A stretch of DNA of 64,000 bases. Origin: Methylococcus sp. Mc7 (GTDB lineage Bacteria; Pseudomonadota; Gammaproteobacteria; Methylococcales; Methylococcaceae). This document shows positions 29,769 through 38,458 of this stretch, in pieces; position 1 is the stretch's first letter, and the number at the start of each line of letters is the position of its first letter. The notes beneath the pieces were generated by a model. It had not been told where the DNA came from, did not search any database, and saw only the letters and a program-made list of their open reading frames with translations. Both the position numbers and the translations under genes were made by a program. The stretch lies in assembly GCF_019285515.1 (NCBI RefSeq), contig NZ_CP079095.1, positions 1,987,501 to 2,051,500 of the forward strand, in the 5' to 3' direction.

Positions 29769-30287
29769 ATGAGCAACTACCGAAGAGCCAAAATCGCCGG
29801 AGGAATCTTCTTCTTCACCGTGGTCACGCACGACAGAACTCCGTATTTCGCCGATGAGTCTGCCATCCAAATCCTGCGGGCCGCATTTGCGAAGGTGAAA
29901 ACCGCCCGTCCCTTCGATATCGAGGCCATCGTCGTCATGCCGGATCACCTCCATTGCATCTGGCGCCTGCCGACAGGAGATGACGACTATTCCGGACGTT
30001 GGAGGGAGATCAAGAAAATCGCATCGCGGCAGTTAGACCCGGTCACCAATCTCCGCAACGAACGCCCGGTATGGCAGCGCCGATTCTGGGAACATGCCAT
30101 CCGTGACGAAGAAGATTGGAGCCGGCACATGGATTACGTCCATTACAACCCCGTCAAACATGGTCTGGCTCGACGGCCGATCGATTGGCCCTGGTCCAAT
30201 TTCAAGAAGGCGGTGGCGAAAGGCTGGTATGAACCGGCGTGGGGCAGTGACGAGCCGGCACACATTGCGGGTTTGGAATTGGAATGA
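29769..30287 (+). CDS. rayT: REP-associated tyrosine transposase (RAYT)
   Basis: A 172-residue Y1-family transposase that is apparently intact. VVMPDHLHCIWRLP carries the HUH metal motif, and WSRHMDYVHYNPVKHGLARRPIDWPWSNFKKAV is the characteristic C-terminal block with the tyrosine region. RAYTs are thought to mobilise or maintain REP palindromes; here matching palindromes lie 13 bp upstream and 46-130 bp downstream. It is located between an hsdR remnant and a toxin-antitoxin pair. Confidence 0.9.
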   Translation: MSNYRRAKIAGGIFFFTVVTHDRTPYFADESAIQILRAAFAKVKTARPFDIEAIVVMPDHLHCIWRLPTGDDDYSGRWREIKKIASRQLDPVTNLRNERPVWQRRFWEHAIRDEEDWSRHMDYVHYNPVKHGLARRPIDWPWSNFKKAVAKGWYEPAWGSDEPAHIAGLELE

Positions 30288-30332
30288 TGGGGATGAGGGA
30301 GCATCGCCGGATTTCATGAATCGATGGGGTTG

Positions 30333-30360
30333 GGTGGATGCGCTTCGCTTATCCACCCTA
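30333..30360 (-). repeat. REP-like palindrome downstream of RAYT (inverted)
   Basis: The exact inverse of the element at 29729-29756. With the copy at 30390 it forms a head-to-head pair 29 bp apart, a typical BIME-like arrangement. Confidence 0.8.
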
Positions 30361-30389
30361 CCAACGCTGTTTTTATCAACGTCCCATCG

Positions 30390-30417
30390 TAGGGTGGATA
30401 AGCGAAGCGCATCCACC
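30390..30417 (+). repeat. REP-like palindrome downstream of RAYT (direct)
   Basis: Identical to 29729-29756. A degenerate further copy may start near 30448 (GTGGATAAGCC with GCAGCCAC). Confidence 0.8.
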
Positions 30418-30538
30418 AACTCTGGCGGGTGACCCTACCGGCGTTAGAGTGGATAAGCCAGCGCAGCCACACGTATGCTGCTTGATAGATGCCATGTTCG
30501 GTGCTTGAATGGGTATCCAATTCGGTACAGGAGCCTCA

Positions 30539-30811
30539 ATGAACGCCATCCCCGCCCAGGAAATCAAGCGCCGCGGCATGGCCGCCGTGGACGAAGCCCT
30601 GGCCCATGGCCCCGTGCACATCATCAAGAACAACCGCCCGCAATACGTGGTGCTGACGGAAGAGAGCTACCAGGAACTGCTCGAAGCCCAGGAAGAAGCT
30701 GCTCTAGCCCGCATCAAGGCCTCGCTGGAGGACGCCAAGGCCGGCCGCGTCACGCGGCATGACAACGTCGAAGCCCTCATGCAACGCCTGGACAGCGAAC
30801 CCGCCGCATGA
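30539..30811 (+). CDS. Phd/YefM-type antitoxin
   Basis: A 90-residue protein with the prevent-host-death pattern: MNAIPAQEIKRRGMAAVDEAL, VHIIKNNRPQYVVLTEESYQELLEAQEEA. The N-terminal half binds DNA and autoregulates; the C-terminal helix would neutralise the toxin. CAGGAG lies 5-6 bases before the ATG at 30539. It overlaps the toxin gene by 4 bp. Confidence 0.85.
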   Translation: MNAIPAQEIKRRGMAAVDEALAHGPVHIIKNNRPQYVVLTEESYQELLEAQEEAALARIKASLEDAKAGRVTRHDNVEALMQRLDSEPAA

Positions 30812-31098
30812 CATGGACTCTCGCCACCACGGCCTTCTTCGAACGGCGCGCGAGGAAGTTTCTGACCAAACATCCTGACCTCCGGGCTCGCTTCATCGAA
30901 ACATTGGAAAAACTGCGCGCGGACCCTTTCGAACCCAGCCTGCGCCTGCATCCCCTCGGCGGTAAGCTACAGGGCCTGCAGGTTGTCAGCCTCACCTACA
31001 GCTACCGCTACCGCTACCGCATCACACTCACCTTGCGAATTACCGAACATCAAATCCTCCTGCTCGACATCGGTAGCCATGACGGGGTGTACGGATGA
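30808..31098 (+). CDS. RelE/YafQ-like mRNA interferase toxin
   Basis: A 96-residue RelE-superfamily toxin (FFERRARKFLTKHPDLRARFIETLEKLRADPFEPSLRLHPLGGKLQGLQVVSLTYSYR; ILLLDIGSHDGVYG). The segment after LTYS reads YRYRYRITLTL because TACCGC is present three times (31003-31020); family members usually have a single YR here, so a 12-bp slippage expansion is inferred. Whether the toxin still works is unclear. Confidence 0.82.
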   Translation: MTWTLATTAFFERRARKFLTKHPDLRARFIETLEKLRADPFEPSLRLHPLGGKLQGLQVVSLTYSYRYRYRITLTLRITEHQILLLDIGSHDGVYG

Positions 31099-31213
31099 GC
31101 GGGGAGCTGAAGGTCGAGGAACTGCGGGCGGATTACGGGAGCAGTTCCGGCTGATCGGCGCGGATCTCGGGGAGGAAGACGATCGGCTGGAATCGGCATT
31201 CGACCGAGTGTGA
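31095..31213 (+). pseudogene. short degenerate ORF after the toxin gene
   Basis: One frame reads MSGELKVEELRADYG from 31095 and stops at 31152; another frame then gives LREQFRLIGADLGEEDDRLESAFDRV and stops at 31213. Together they look like one small frameshifted protein beginning as a LKVEELR...YREQFRLIGADL helix. I do not recognise it. Confidence 0.25.
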
Positions 31214-31333
31214 ACCGTGCGAATGACGTACGGTATGCTGTGCGTGTTCGATCTTACTTGATGCAATCCGAATCCAAAGATGTTTTTCCCACGCAGGCTC
31301 CAACGCCAAGCTCATCCTTGCCACGCATCCCTA

Positions 31334-32005
31334 ATGCGTCCCGTGGCATGGCTTCTCACGGCTGTTCTTTGCGGTGCGGCGTACGCCGACGGGGACGCCG
31401 GAGTGAAGGCCGTCGAGCGGGGCGATTACCCGGCCGCACTGCGGGAATTCAAGCAGGCGGCTGAGCGAGGTGAGCCCGCGGCCCAGGTGAATCTCGGCAA
31501 TCTTTACATGAAGGGGTTGGGCGTCGAGCAGGACTATGCGGCTGCCGAGCGCTGGTACCGCCAGGCCGCCGAGCATGGCGACCCCATCGGGCAGAGCAAG
31601 CTGGGCATCCTCTATTACTACGGTCTCGGCGTGGACAAGAACACCGACGAAGCCGCCCGCTGGTTTGCCAAAGCCGCGGACCAGGGCGAACCCGGCGCGG
31701 CGGCGGTGCTGGGTTCGATGTATGCCGAAGGCGAGGGCGTGATCCGCGACAACGTGAAGGCTTACTACTGGTACACGCTGGCTGCAGACGGCGGTCAGAC
31801 GGATGCGCTGGAGGCGCGCGCCACCCTCGTGGACGAAATGACGCCGGGCGAGATCGGCGAAGCCTTGCAGCGGGTCGGCGAGTGGCGGGAGGCGCAGCTC
31901 AAGGCAGCGAAGCCCTTGGCAGAGGATAAAGCGGACAAGCCTTCCGGCGGGAAAGGAAAAAAGCGCGCCGGAGGTGGCCGCGCTCGCAAGAAATCCTCGA
32001 AATAG
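31334..32005 (+). CDS. secreted Sel1-repeat protein
   Basis: A 223-residue protein with a signal peptide (MRPVAWLLTAVLCGAAYA) and three Sel1-like (TPR-type) repeats: AQVNLGNLYMKGLGVEQDYAAAERWYRQAA, GQSKLGILYYYGLGVDKNTDEAARWFAKAA and AAVLGSMYAEGEGVIRDNVKAYYWYTLAA. The C-terminus is a Lys/Arg-rich tail. Sel1 proteins act as periplasmic protein-interaction scaffolds; the partner is unknown. The start at 31334 gives the clean signal peptide. Confidence 0.85.
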   Translation: MRPVAWLLTAVLCGAAYADGDAGVKAVERGDYPAALREFKQAAERGEPAAQVNLGNLYMKGLGVEQDYAAAERWYRQAAEHGDPIGQSKLGILYYYGLGVDKNTDEAARWFAKAADQGEPGAAAVLGSMYAEGEGVIRDNVKAYYWYTLAADGGQTDALEARATLVDEMTPGEIGEALQRVGEWREAQLKAAKPLAEDKADKPSGGKGKKRAGGGRARKKSSK

Positions 32006-32075
32006 CGGGTAAACTTTCCGATAAAGCGCCGTGTCAGGAGCGTAATCCGGGATCGACCATGCCCAGTCTTCTCTC

Positions 32076-32792
32076 ATGAAGGAACCTGTTCGCGGCAAAT
32101 CTCCTCCGCGGCGTGTCACGCCGGGTCACCTTCTCGGCTTCGGCCGCGGGCCGCACTATTACGTCTATCTGCTGGCCACTTTGATCGTGCTCCTCATCAT
32201 CAGCGCCGTGACGGAACGGCTGGTGGTCCGGATCGTGGAGCAGCTGATCATGATCGGTACCCTCATTTCCGGAACCCTGGCCACCGGCAGGACGCCCATC
32301 CAGATCGCGCTTACGGTTACTGCAGCCTTCGTCATGTTCGTGGCCGGCTGGGCCCGCCTGTTCGTGCCCGAAACCTACTGGCTCACGGTCATCTGGCTGA
32401 TATTCAGCTTCCTGTTTTTCTCCCGCGTCACACTCGCGCTGGCCTGGGACATCTTCTCCAGCCGGGCGCATGTTTCCGCCAGCCTGCTGTACGGCGCCGT
32501 CAGCGTCTATCTGCTCATGGGATTCACCTTCGCCAACGCCCATTTCCTGCTGGAGACCGTCGCGCCGGGCTCCTACCAGTGCGGCGCGCCGCAGTGTCAT
32601 CAGGATCCGGTATCGCCCGCCTATCTGTATTTCAGCTTCGTCACGCTTGCGACCGTGGGCTACGGCGACATCGTCCCCTTGAGCCGGGTGGCGGGCATGC
32701 TGGCCTACATGGAGGCGATCGCCGGCCAGATGTACGTGGCGATCCTGGTGGCCCGGCTGGTCGGCATGCAATTGTCCCAATCCAGAGATTAA
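32076..32792 (+). CDS. two-pore-type potassium channel-like membrane protein
   Basis: A 238-residue protein with several membrane spans (YYVYLLATLIVLLIISAV; LIMIGTLISGTLA; ALTVTAAFVMFVAGWA; WLIFSFLFFS; LLYGAVSVYLLMGFTFANAHFLL). The potassium-selectivity filter TLATVGYGDIVP is followed by a final helix. There is no cytosolic RCK domain. A potassium leak channel role is inferred. Confidence 0.83.
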   Translation: MKEPVRGKSPPRRVTPGHLLGFGRGPHYYVYLLATLIVLLIISAVTERLVVRIVEQLIMIGTLISGTLATGRTPIQIALTVTAAFVMFVAGWARLFVPETYWLTVIWLIFSFLFFSRVTLALAWDIFSSRAHVSASLLYGAVSVYLLMGFTFANAHFLLETVAPGSYQCGAPQCHQDPVSPAYLYFSFVTLATVGYGDIVPLSRVAGMLAYMEAIAGQMYVAILVARLVGMQLSQSRD

Positions 32793-32811
32793 ACGCATCG
32801 GAGGAGAAACC

Positions 32812-33351
32812 GTGCATTCGAATACGAAATGGAGGTGGATGTCGGCAGTGGCTGGCTCGCTCGTTCTTGCGCTGCTTTTGGCTTGCGCCGCGATCCAGGT
32901 GGATACCGGTTTCGACCGGAACGCCGATTTTTCGCGGTACAAGACCTACTTTTGGCTCAGCCGGCCGGCGTCCGGCAACGCGTCGGTGGACCGCAGGATC
33001 GTCGAGCTGATCGACGCCGCATTGCGTTCCAAAGGCTGGCACAGGGTCGCCGAGGGCAAGGGGGACGCCGCTCTGGACGCTGAAGTCCTGACCGAAGAGG
33101 AGGAGCGCAACGATACCTACTACGATGGTTGGGCGCTCAACCAGAATGTCGGTCCCGCCCAAACGGTGGTCACCACCTTCCGGGAAGGGACGCTGATCGT
33201 GAACGTCCTCGATGGGCGGTCGGGGCGTCCCATCTGGCGAGGTGTGGCGCATGAAACCCTCTCCGAGGATCCGGCCGAGAACGAGGCGCTGGCCGGGCAG
33301 GCGATAGCGAAGATGTTCGCGGCCTTTCCGCCGGCACGCGCGCCCCGCTAG
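32812..33351 (+). CDS. DUF4136 lipoprotein
   Basis: A 179-residue protein starting at GTG 32812, with GAGGAG 5 bases upstream. The N-terminus SAVAGSLVLALLLAC is a lipoprotein signal (lipobox LLLAC). The mature domain is DUF4136: VDTGFDRNADFSRYKTYFWL, IVELIDAALRSKGWHRV, GTLIVNVLDGRSGRPIWRGVAHETL and a late EAIAKMF-like end. Probably an outer-membrane or periplasmic lipoprotein of unknown function. Confidence 0.85.
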   Translation: MHSNTKWRWMSAVAGSLVLALLLACAAIQVDTGFDRNADFSRYKTYFWLSRPASGNASVDRRIVELIDAALRSKGWHRVAEGKGDAALDAEVLTEEEERNDTYYDGWALNQNVGPAQTVVTTFREGTLIVNVLDGRSGRPIWRGVAHETLSEDPAENEALAGQAIAKMFAAFPPARAPR

Positions 33352-33809
33352 AACAAGCGCCCGCTCATGGTTTGCGCTCTCACTTCGATGTTGTAGGCTT
33401 ATTCGCGCAGTGTCACTGCGCGGCGTCATTTTCGCGATGGCTGGTTTTGTCGGCAGTTGGCCCGATTTGTCCTTAGGTTGTTCGATTCAAGGAGAAGATG
33501 CGTGGAGCGAAGCTTCGGTTGCCGACTCGATCGATTCCGGATGTGCGCTTTTCCCAGCCTGGGCCGATGCCGAATGTGCGGTGCCTATGCTGCGATCGGT
33601 ATCGATGACCGTCTTGCAGGCACATATGCATTGCAATCTCGACTAACTGGCCACCGGTACCATTTCCCTCGTTGGCACCGCCCAGCGACGGACGAGGTCA
33701 CTGATTCCCTGACTGGGCAGACGCCGGCGCTGGTCTGCGGGATTGGCGGCGGTATCTTTCGGACCGGCGCCATCGGCGCCTTGTCCCACTTCGACAAACG
33801 GAGGACGTG
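33352..33809. other. gene-free stretch
   Basis: No convincing gene. Short open frames exist on the plus strand but have no recognisable family, ribosome site or signal. The last 30 bp carry the GAGGA ribosome site of the next gene. Confidence 0.5.
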
Positions 33810-34643
33810 GTGAAACAGAATCGACGGACACGCCGTCGCGGCGCCCTGGCGCTCGCCGGCCTGCTGATTTGCGCCGGTGGCGGCTGGGCCACCGGGGCCG
33901 ACAAGCCGGCACCCAAGGCCGCCGCCGAAAGCGCGCCGGAAGCGGCGATCGGTGCGCAGGTGGACCAGTTGCTGCGGCAGATGGGGGACTACCTCAAGTC
34001 CGCCAAGGAATTTTCGGTGCACGTGGATGTGTTGTACGACGATCTTCTCGCTTCCGGCCAGAAGATCCAGCTCGCGGCGTCCGACGACATCGCGGTCCGC
34101 CGCCCCGACCGTTTCCGGATCCGGTACCGCACCGACACGGGCGGAAAACGCTTCTGGTACGACGGCAAGACCTCCACCCTGCTGGACGAGGCGCACGGCA
34201 CCTATGCCACCGAGCAGACGCCGGCGGGCATCGACGCCACGCTGGACTATCTGATTTCCCAGCTCGGTTTCACGCCGCCATTGTCGGACCTGCTGTACAG
34301 TGACCCCTATGCCATCCTGAAGCAGCATGCGGTATTCGGTTTCCATGCCGGAATTAGCGAAGTGGGGGGGATGCCGTGCCATCATCTCGCCTTCGTCGGC
34401 AAGAACGTCGACTGGCAGCTCTGGATCGAAGACGGCAAACTGCCGCTGCCACGGAAATTCGTCATCACCTACAAGACGCTTCCCGGCGCGCCGCAGTACA
34501 TGGCGGTGCTGTCCGATTGGGACTTCGCCAGCCATCTGCCGGATTCGGCGTTCAGTGCCGCGCTCCCGCCGAAGGCCGAGCGCATAGGGTTCTTGAAAGC
34601 CGCGGCTTCTGCCAGGAAAGAGCAGGCAAAGAAAACGCCGTGA
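33810..34643 (+). CDS. secreted DUF2092 protein
   Basis: A 277-residue protein with a signal peptide (RGALALAGLLICAGGGWATGA). The DUF2092 pattern is clear: VDQLLRQMGDYLKSAKEFSVHVDVLYDDLLASGQKIQLAASDDIAVRRPDRFRIRY, FWYDGKTSTLLDEAHGTYA, YLISQLGFTPPLSDLLYSDPY and HHLAFVGKNVDWQLWIEDG. The fold is LolA-like, suggesting lipid or lipoprotein handling in the periplasm. Two adjacent GTG codons are possible starts; 33810 leaves better spacing from GAGGA. Followed 20 bp later by the DUF6515 gene. Confidence 0.82.
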   Translation: MKQNRRTRRRGALALAGLLICAGGGWATGADKPAPKAAAESAPEAAIGAQVDQLLRQMGDYLKSAKEFSVHVDVLYDDLLASGQKIQLAASDDIAVRRPDRFRIRYRTDTGGKRFWYDGKTSTLLDEAHGTYATEQTPAGIDATLDYLISQLGFTPPLSDLLYSDPYAILKQHAVFGFHAGISEVGGMPCHHLAFVGKNVDWQLWIEDGKLPLPRKFVITYKTLPGAPQYMAVLSDWDFASHLPDSAFSAALPPKAERIGFLKAAASARKEQAKKTP

Positions 34644-34663
34644 CGCGAGTGGAGGACAAACTG

Positions 34664-35722
34664 ATGAATCGAAATACCGGATTTGAGAACCGTCTGGGCA
34701 TCGCCGTATTGGGATTGCTGCTGGCCGGTGCGGGGCTGCCCCGGATTGCCGGCGCGCATGGCGGATTTGGCGGGGGATTCGGAGGCGGCCATTTCGGCGG
34801 TGGGGAATTCGGCGGCCATGTCGGGGGCGGCGGTTTCGGCCAGCGCGCGGGGGATGACCGCGGTGACGAGGGCCAACGCTACGGCGGGACCGGGATAGGC
34901 GGCGGCAGTTTCGGCGGCGGCGGCTTGGGCAGTGTGCGGGCGTCCGACGGCGCGGACGGCGCCGGCCACGACTGGCGGCAGAGCGCGAACCGCGATTTCG
35001 GGACTGGAGGCCAGGGCTTCCAGCGCCCGGAAGACCGCCAGGAGGCGACGCCGGCCCAGCGTCAACAGGATCGGGACAATGAGGTCAACACGGCTCAGCA
35101 GAATCGCGACAAGGAGATAAACACCGTCCAGCAGAATGCCTACAAGCAGCAGGACGCCATGGCGCAGTACCACTATCAACAAGCGGAGCAGCTCCAGAGG
35201 AACCGCTACGACTATTACGGCGGCGGCAACTACTACGGGCCGGTGTTCATCGGCGGCACCTGGGGCGGCTATTACAGCGGCATGGCGATGATGGGCATGA
35301 TGGAGGGCCTCATGATCGGCGAAATGGTCGCTTCGGTGCCGCGCAACTCGCAGCCCGTCGTGGTCGAGAACAACACCTACTACTACTCGAACGGCGCCTA
35401 TTATCTGCCGCAGGGCTCGGGTTATGTGGTGACGCCTCCGCCGCTGGGGGCGACCGTGACCAGCCTGCCGCCATCCTGCGTCACGGTCTACAGCGGCCAG
35501 CAGCCTTATTCCGACTGCGGCGGGGCGTTCTATACACCGTCCGGCGGCGGCTATACGGTGGTCACGCCGCCCCCCGGCCTGACCGTGAGTTCGCTCCCCG
35601 GCGGCGCGGCGACCCATACCGTCAACGGCGTCAGGTACTACGAGTTCGGCGGGATCTGGTACCGTCCGTTCTACAGCGGCAGCGACGTGGTCTACCAGGT
35701 CGTCAACAGTCCGAATGCCTAA
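34664..35722 (+). CDS. secreted glycine-rich DUF6515-type protein
   Basis: A 352-residue protein with a signal peptide ending RIAGA-HGG. A glycine-rich low-complexity section (about 30-85) is followed by a Gln/Asn/Asp-rich coil (EVNTAQQNRDKEINTVQQN), then repeated C-terminal blocks NTYYYSNGAYYLP, VTPPPLGATVTSLPPSC, GGAFYTPSGGGYTVVTPPPGLTV and VRYYEFGGIWYRPFY. These blocks are the DUF6515 pattern. Surface or periplasmic location inferred. GGAGG lies 8 bases before the ATG. Confidence 0.75.
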   Translation: MNRNTGFENRLGIAVLGLLLAGAGLPRIAGAHGGFGGGFGGGHFGGGEFGGHVGGGGFGQRAGDDRGDEGQRYGGTGIGGGSFGGGGLGSVRASDGADGAGHDWRQSANRDFGTGGQGFQRPEDRQEATPAQRQQDRDNEVNTAQQNRDKEINTVQQNAYKQQDAMAQYHYQQAEQLQRNRYDYYGGGNYYGPVFIGGTWGGYYSGMAMMGMMEGLMIGEMVASVPRNSQPVVVENNTYYYSNGAYYLPQGSGYVVTPPPLGATVTSLPPSCVTVYSGQQPYSDCGGAFYTPSGGGYTVVTPPPGLTVSSLPGGAATHTVNGVRYYEFGGIWYRPFYSGSDVVYQVVNSPNA

Positions 35723-35750
35723 AAGCCCCCTCATTTTGAGGAGAGCCGCG

Positions 35751-36545
35751 GTGAGGATCTCGAACAGGGAAAAGGGGCGCGGCCGGATGCCGTCATTTCG
35801 CAATGGTCACGGCCGCTCCCGTGCTCTGCTGGCAGCCGTGGCCGTGTCGTTTCTCTGCGGCTGCAGCGCGACCAAGCAGGCAAGGGAGGTCGAACGTTCC
35901 GGATTCCTGGGAAGCTATTCCAGCCTGCGCAAGGGCAACGGCGACGAGCCCCTGCTGATGTACGCCGATCCGGCCGCCGACTGTCGGAAGTACACGAAAG
36001 TGATGATCGATCCGGTGACGCTATGGGCGAAACCGGGCGATTCCTGGCTGCAGAAGCTCGAGCCCAAGGACCGCGACATGCTGCGCAAGCTCGGTACCGA
36101 TACCGTGCAGGACGTCATGAACAAGGCCCGGTTCGAGGTCGTGACCCAGCCGGGACCGGATGTGATGCGGGTGCGCATGGCGCTGACCGAGGCCGACAAG
36201 GCCAACGTGCTGCTGAAAGAGGGTGCCGTCCTGGCGCCTTATGTCACCGCGCCCGCCGCGCTTTACTCGGAAACCACGGGCCAGGCCTTGTTCACGGGAG
36301 ACGCGGCGTTCGAGCTGGAGCTCCTGGATTCCCGGACCGGCCAGCGCCTGTATGCCGCCGCGGACAAGCGGGTCGGCAAGCTCGACGTCCGCGATTTCCA
36401 CGAATGGGATGACGTGAAAGAGGCGTTCAAGTCCTGGGGCGAGCGGGGAGCGCGGCGGCTGGTGAACTGCCGGACGACGGGCTCGTTCGCCTCCAGCCCC
36501 AAGGAGCAGAGCTTTGAGGAAAAGATCGACAACAATGTGCCTTGA
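35751..36545 (+). CDS. DUF3313 lipoprotein
   Basis: A 264-residue protein. The GTG at 35751 follows GAGGAG by 7 bases and is preferred; ATG 35787 is an alternative. The lipobox is FLCGC. DUF3313 blocks are SGFLGSYSSLRKGNGDEPLLMYADPAADCRKYTKVMIDPVTLW, RVRMALTEADKANVLL and AAFELELLDSRTGQRLYAAADKR. It closes the three-gene secreted cluster that starts at 33810. Confidence 0.82.
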   Translation: MRISNREKGRGRMPSFRNGHGRSRALLAAVAVSFLCGCSATKQAREVERSGFLGSYSSLRKGNGDEPLLMYADPAADCRKYTKVMIDPVTLWAKPGDSWLQKLEPKDRDMLRKLGTDTVQDVMNKARFEVVTQPGPDVMRVRMALTEADKANVLLKEGAVLAPYVTAPAALYSETTGQALFTGDAAFELELLDSRTGQRLYAAADKRVGKLDVRDFHEWDDVKEAFKSWGERGARRLVNCRTTGSFASSPKEQSFEEKIDNNVP

Positions 36546-36828
36546 GCCTGGCACAGGAACCATGGTGAGCGGGCTTCTGCCGGGGGCGAAGCGCGGAAAC
36601 CGGAGCTTATTCCGGTTCAATAGACAAGGTTCAGGGACGTCTCCCCCAACGCTGTGAACTTGTAACCGTTCAGTTTCCTGGGAGCGCGGGCGTCCCGCCC
36701 CCTGAAAATGCGGCCAAGACGGCCGCGATCCCGGCAAAAAAAGCGGGGGGTATGAACGGGTGCGTGAACCTGGGTGTATCGGAACTCTTTCCGGTTCGTT
36801 CCTTCACCCTGCTCCTGGAGTTGCATCG

Positions 36829-38034
36829 ATGCCAGGCTTTCGGTTGGAGATGATTCTTTCCAGGAGCGCCAATCGCTTGGGTCTTTGCGCTTCGCAGCCG
36901 AATATTCCCTTTCGTTACCCCGAGGGCAAGTACGAGAGGGGGGAGTTAGCATATATCCATGATATCCCGGTGCTCGCCGTCGAGGGCCTTCCACGGGAGA
37001 TCGGTGAGCAGGTTGCCGTTCTTGCCCTACTACCGGCTCAAATTCTATTGGGCTATCCGATGGATGTCCTCAGGCGGCGCCTTCCCATCGGGGACAAGCT
37101 GAGACAAAAAGTCTTCGAAAAACTCGTTCAAAAAGGAAGGTTGTTACTTGTCAACTTTCCTGAGCATCATCGTGCAGAATTTGAAGCCCTTGCCAATTTC
37201 AACATGGACCGCGACCCTCTGTTGGCAGCGAACACCATGTTTGACCTCAAAAATGTGGGGCTGCGCGAGTTATTCGGCTGCTCCAGTCTGATTGTGAATG
37301 CCGAACATACCGCAACCGGCAAGCCCTTGTTCGGACGAAATCTCGATTTTTTTTCCTGCGGCTACCTCCATGCATACAGCCTGGTAACTGTCTACCGGCA
37401 AAAGGACAAGAAGGCATTTGTATGCATAGGGTTCCCAGGATTCATCGGCTGTATTTCTGGCATGAACGACGCAGGTTTGTGCCTTGCTAGTCACGATGTT
37501 TTCACCCCTACACCGGATCGGAAATTCAATCCCAATGGGACGCCATTTGCTTTATGTTATCGTAGGCTGCTCGAGGAATGCTGCAGTGTGGATGAAGCAA
37601 TCGAATTGCTGAAGAAGATGGAACGTACCACAAGCACGCTCTTGGTTCTTTGTGATAAGGAGGGCGGTGCTACGTTGGAATTGACGCCAGATAACGTTAT
37701 CAGGCGATCTATGGTTAACGGCTTCTGTACCTGTACTAACCACTTTACATCGAAACAGCTTTCTGCAAAGAAGCAGGACAATGTTTATAGAACTCTCGAT
37801 CGGCAAGAGAAACTCCAGAACATCGCGCCGGGCGAAAAACTTGGGATTAAAGAAATGCAACAACGGCTTCATTCGGTTAATCAAGGTGACTTGACAATTC
37901 AGACCATGATATTTGAACCGGAGCACCTAAAAATTCATTTGGCGATTGGCGATGGTCCTTCCTCAAGGCATGAGATGAAGACCCTGGATTTTGGGTTGCC
38001 AGCAAGCGGAAGAAAAGGACCGCTGAGTCGATAA
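36829..38034 (+). CDS. C45/AAT-type (choloylglycine hydrolase-like) N-terminal nucleophile hydrolase
   Basis: A 401-residue Ntn-hydrolase of the acyl-CoA:6-aminopenicillanate acyltransferase/C45 type. The likely nucleophile is the Cys in LFGCSSLIV; LFGRNLDFFSCGY, FVCIGFPGFIGCISGMNDAGLCLASH and MVNGFCTCTNHF are family blocks. GGAG lies 8 bases before ATG 36829. The gene is visibly richer in A+T and in codons such as AAA, TTT and GAA than its GC-rich neighbours, a sign of transfer. Substrate unknown. Confidence 0.78.
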   Translation: MPGFRLEMILSRSANRLGLCASQPNIPFRYPEGKYERGELAYIHDIPVLAVEGLPREIGEQVAVLALLPAQILLGYPMDVLRRRLPIGDKLRQKVFEKLVQKGRLLLVNFPEHHRAEFEALANFNMDRDPLLAANTMFDLKNVGLRELFGCSSLIVNAEHTATGKPLFGRNLDFFSCGYLHAYSLVTVYRQKDKKAFVCIGFPGFIGCISGMNDAGLCLASHDVFTPTPDRKFNPNGTPFALCYRRLLEECCSVDEAIELLKKMERTTSTLLVLCDKEGGATLELTPDNVIRRSMVNGFCTCTNHFTSKQLSAKKQDNVYRTLDRQEKLQNIAPGEKLGIKEMQQRLHSVNQGDLTIQTMIFEPEHLKIHLAIGDGPSSRHEMKTLDFGLPASGRKGPLSR

Positions 38035-38210
38035 ATGGGTTGCCGCTCAGTGGTAAGCCCCAGCCTCGCCGCGGGTAATTTAACCCAGCGGAGCGGCACG
38101 CGCGGACAGTGAAAGTCAAGCAGAAGGTCTGAGTTGTTTCCGAACGCTGGCCTGCGTCAAGAACCTCGCCCCGGATTCGGGGCTATGTCTCCCTGGCCGC
38201 AAGAGAGGCC

Positions 38211-38430
38211 GTGAACGTGGTCGGCGCGATCGTGGGCGATGCCGGCAAAGGCGTTGCGATCGGCGCGGAGGGCGGCGGCGTGCTCAGCGCCGCGAAGCGC
38301 CGCCGCCAGCAGCAGGCCGAACAGAAAGCCCAGGCTCGGCAAGCCCAGACCCGGTCCCCGCAGTTCGGCGACTATCTGCGAGCCCATGGCGGGCGCCTGC
38401 CTGAAGGGGTGGGATTACCGCGTCGAATGA
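38211..38430 (+). pseudogene. frameshifted glycine-zipper family protein
   Basis: The first frame reads VVGAIVGDAGKGVAIGAEGGGVLSAAKRRRQQQAEQKAQARQAQ, a glycine-zipper segment with the usual basic/Gln tail. The expected C-terminal signature appears in another frame as AGACLKGWDYRVE with a stop at 38428-38430. A frameshift between about 38340 and 38390 splits the gene. The upstream signal peptide is not visible. Confidence 0.5.
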
Positions 38431-38458
38431 TTCGCCGGGCGGAGAGCATGTGTCGTGA

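Noticed and set aside
33410-33813. Two overlapping small plus-strand frames in the gap before the DUF2092 gene
   Set aside because: No family pattern, no ribosome site, and they overlap each other in different frames.
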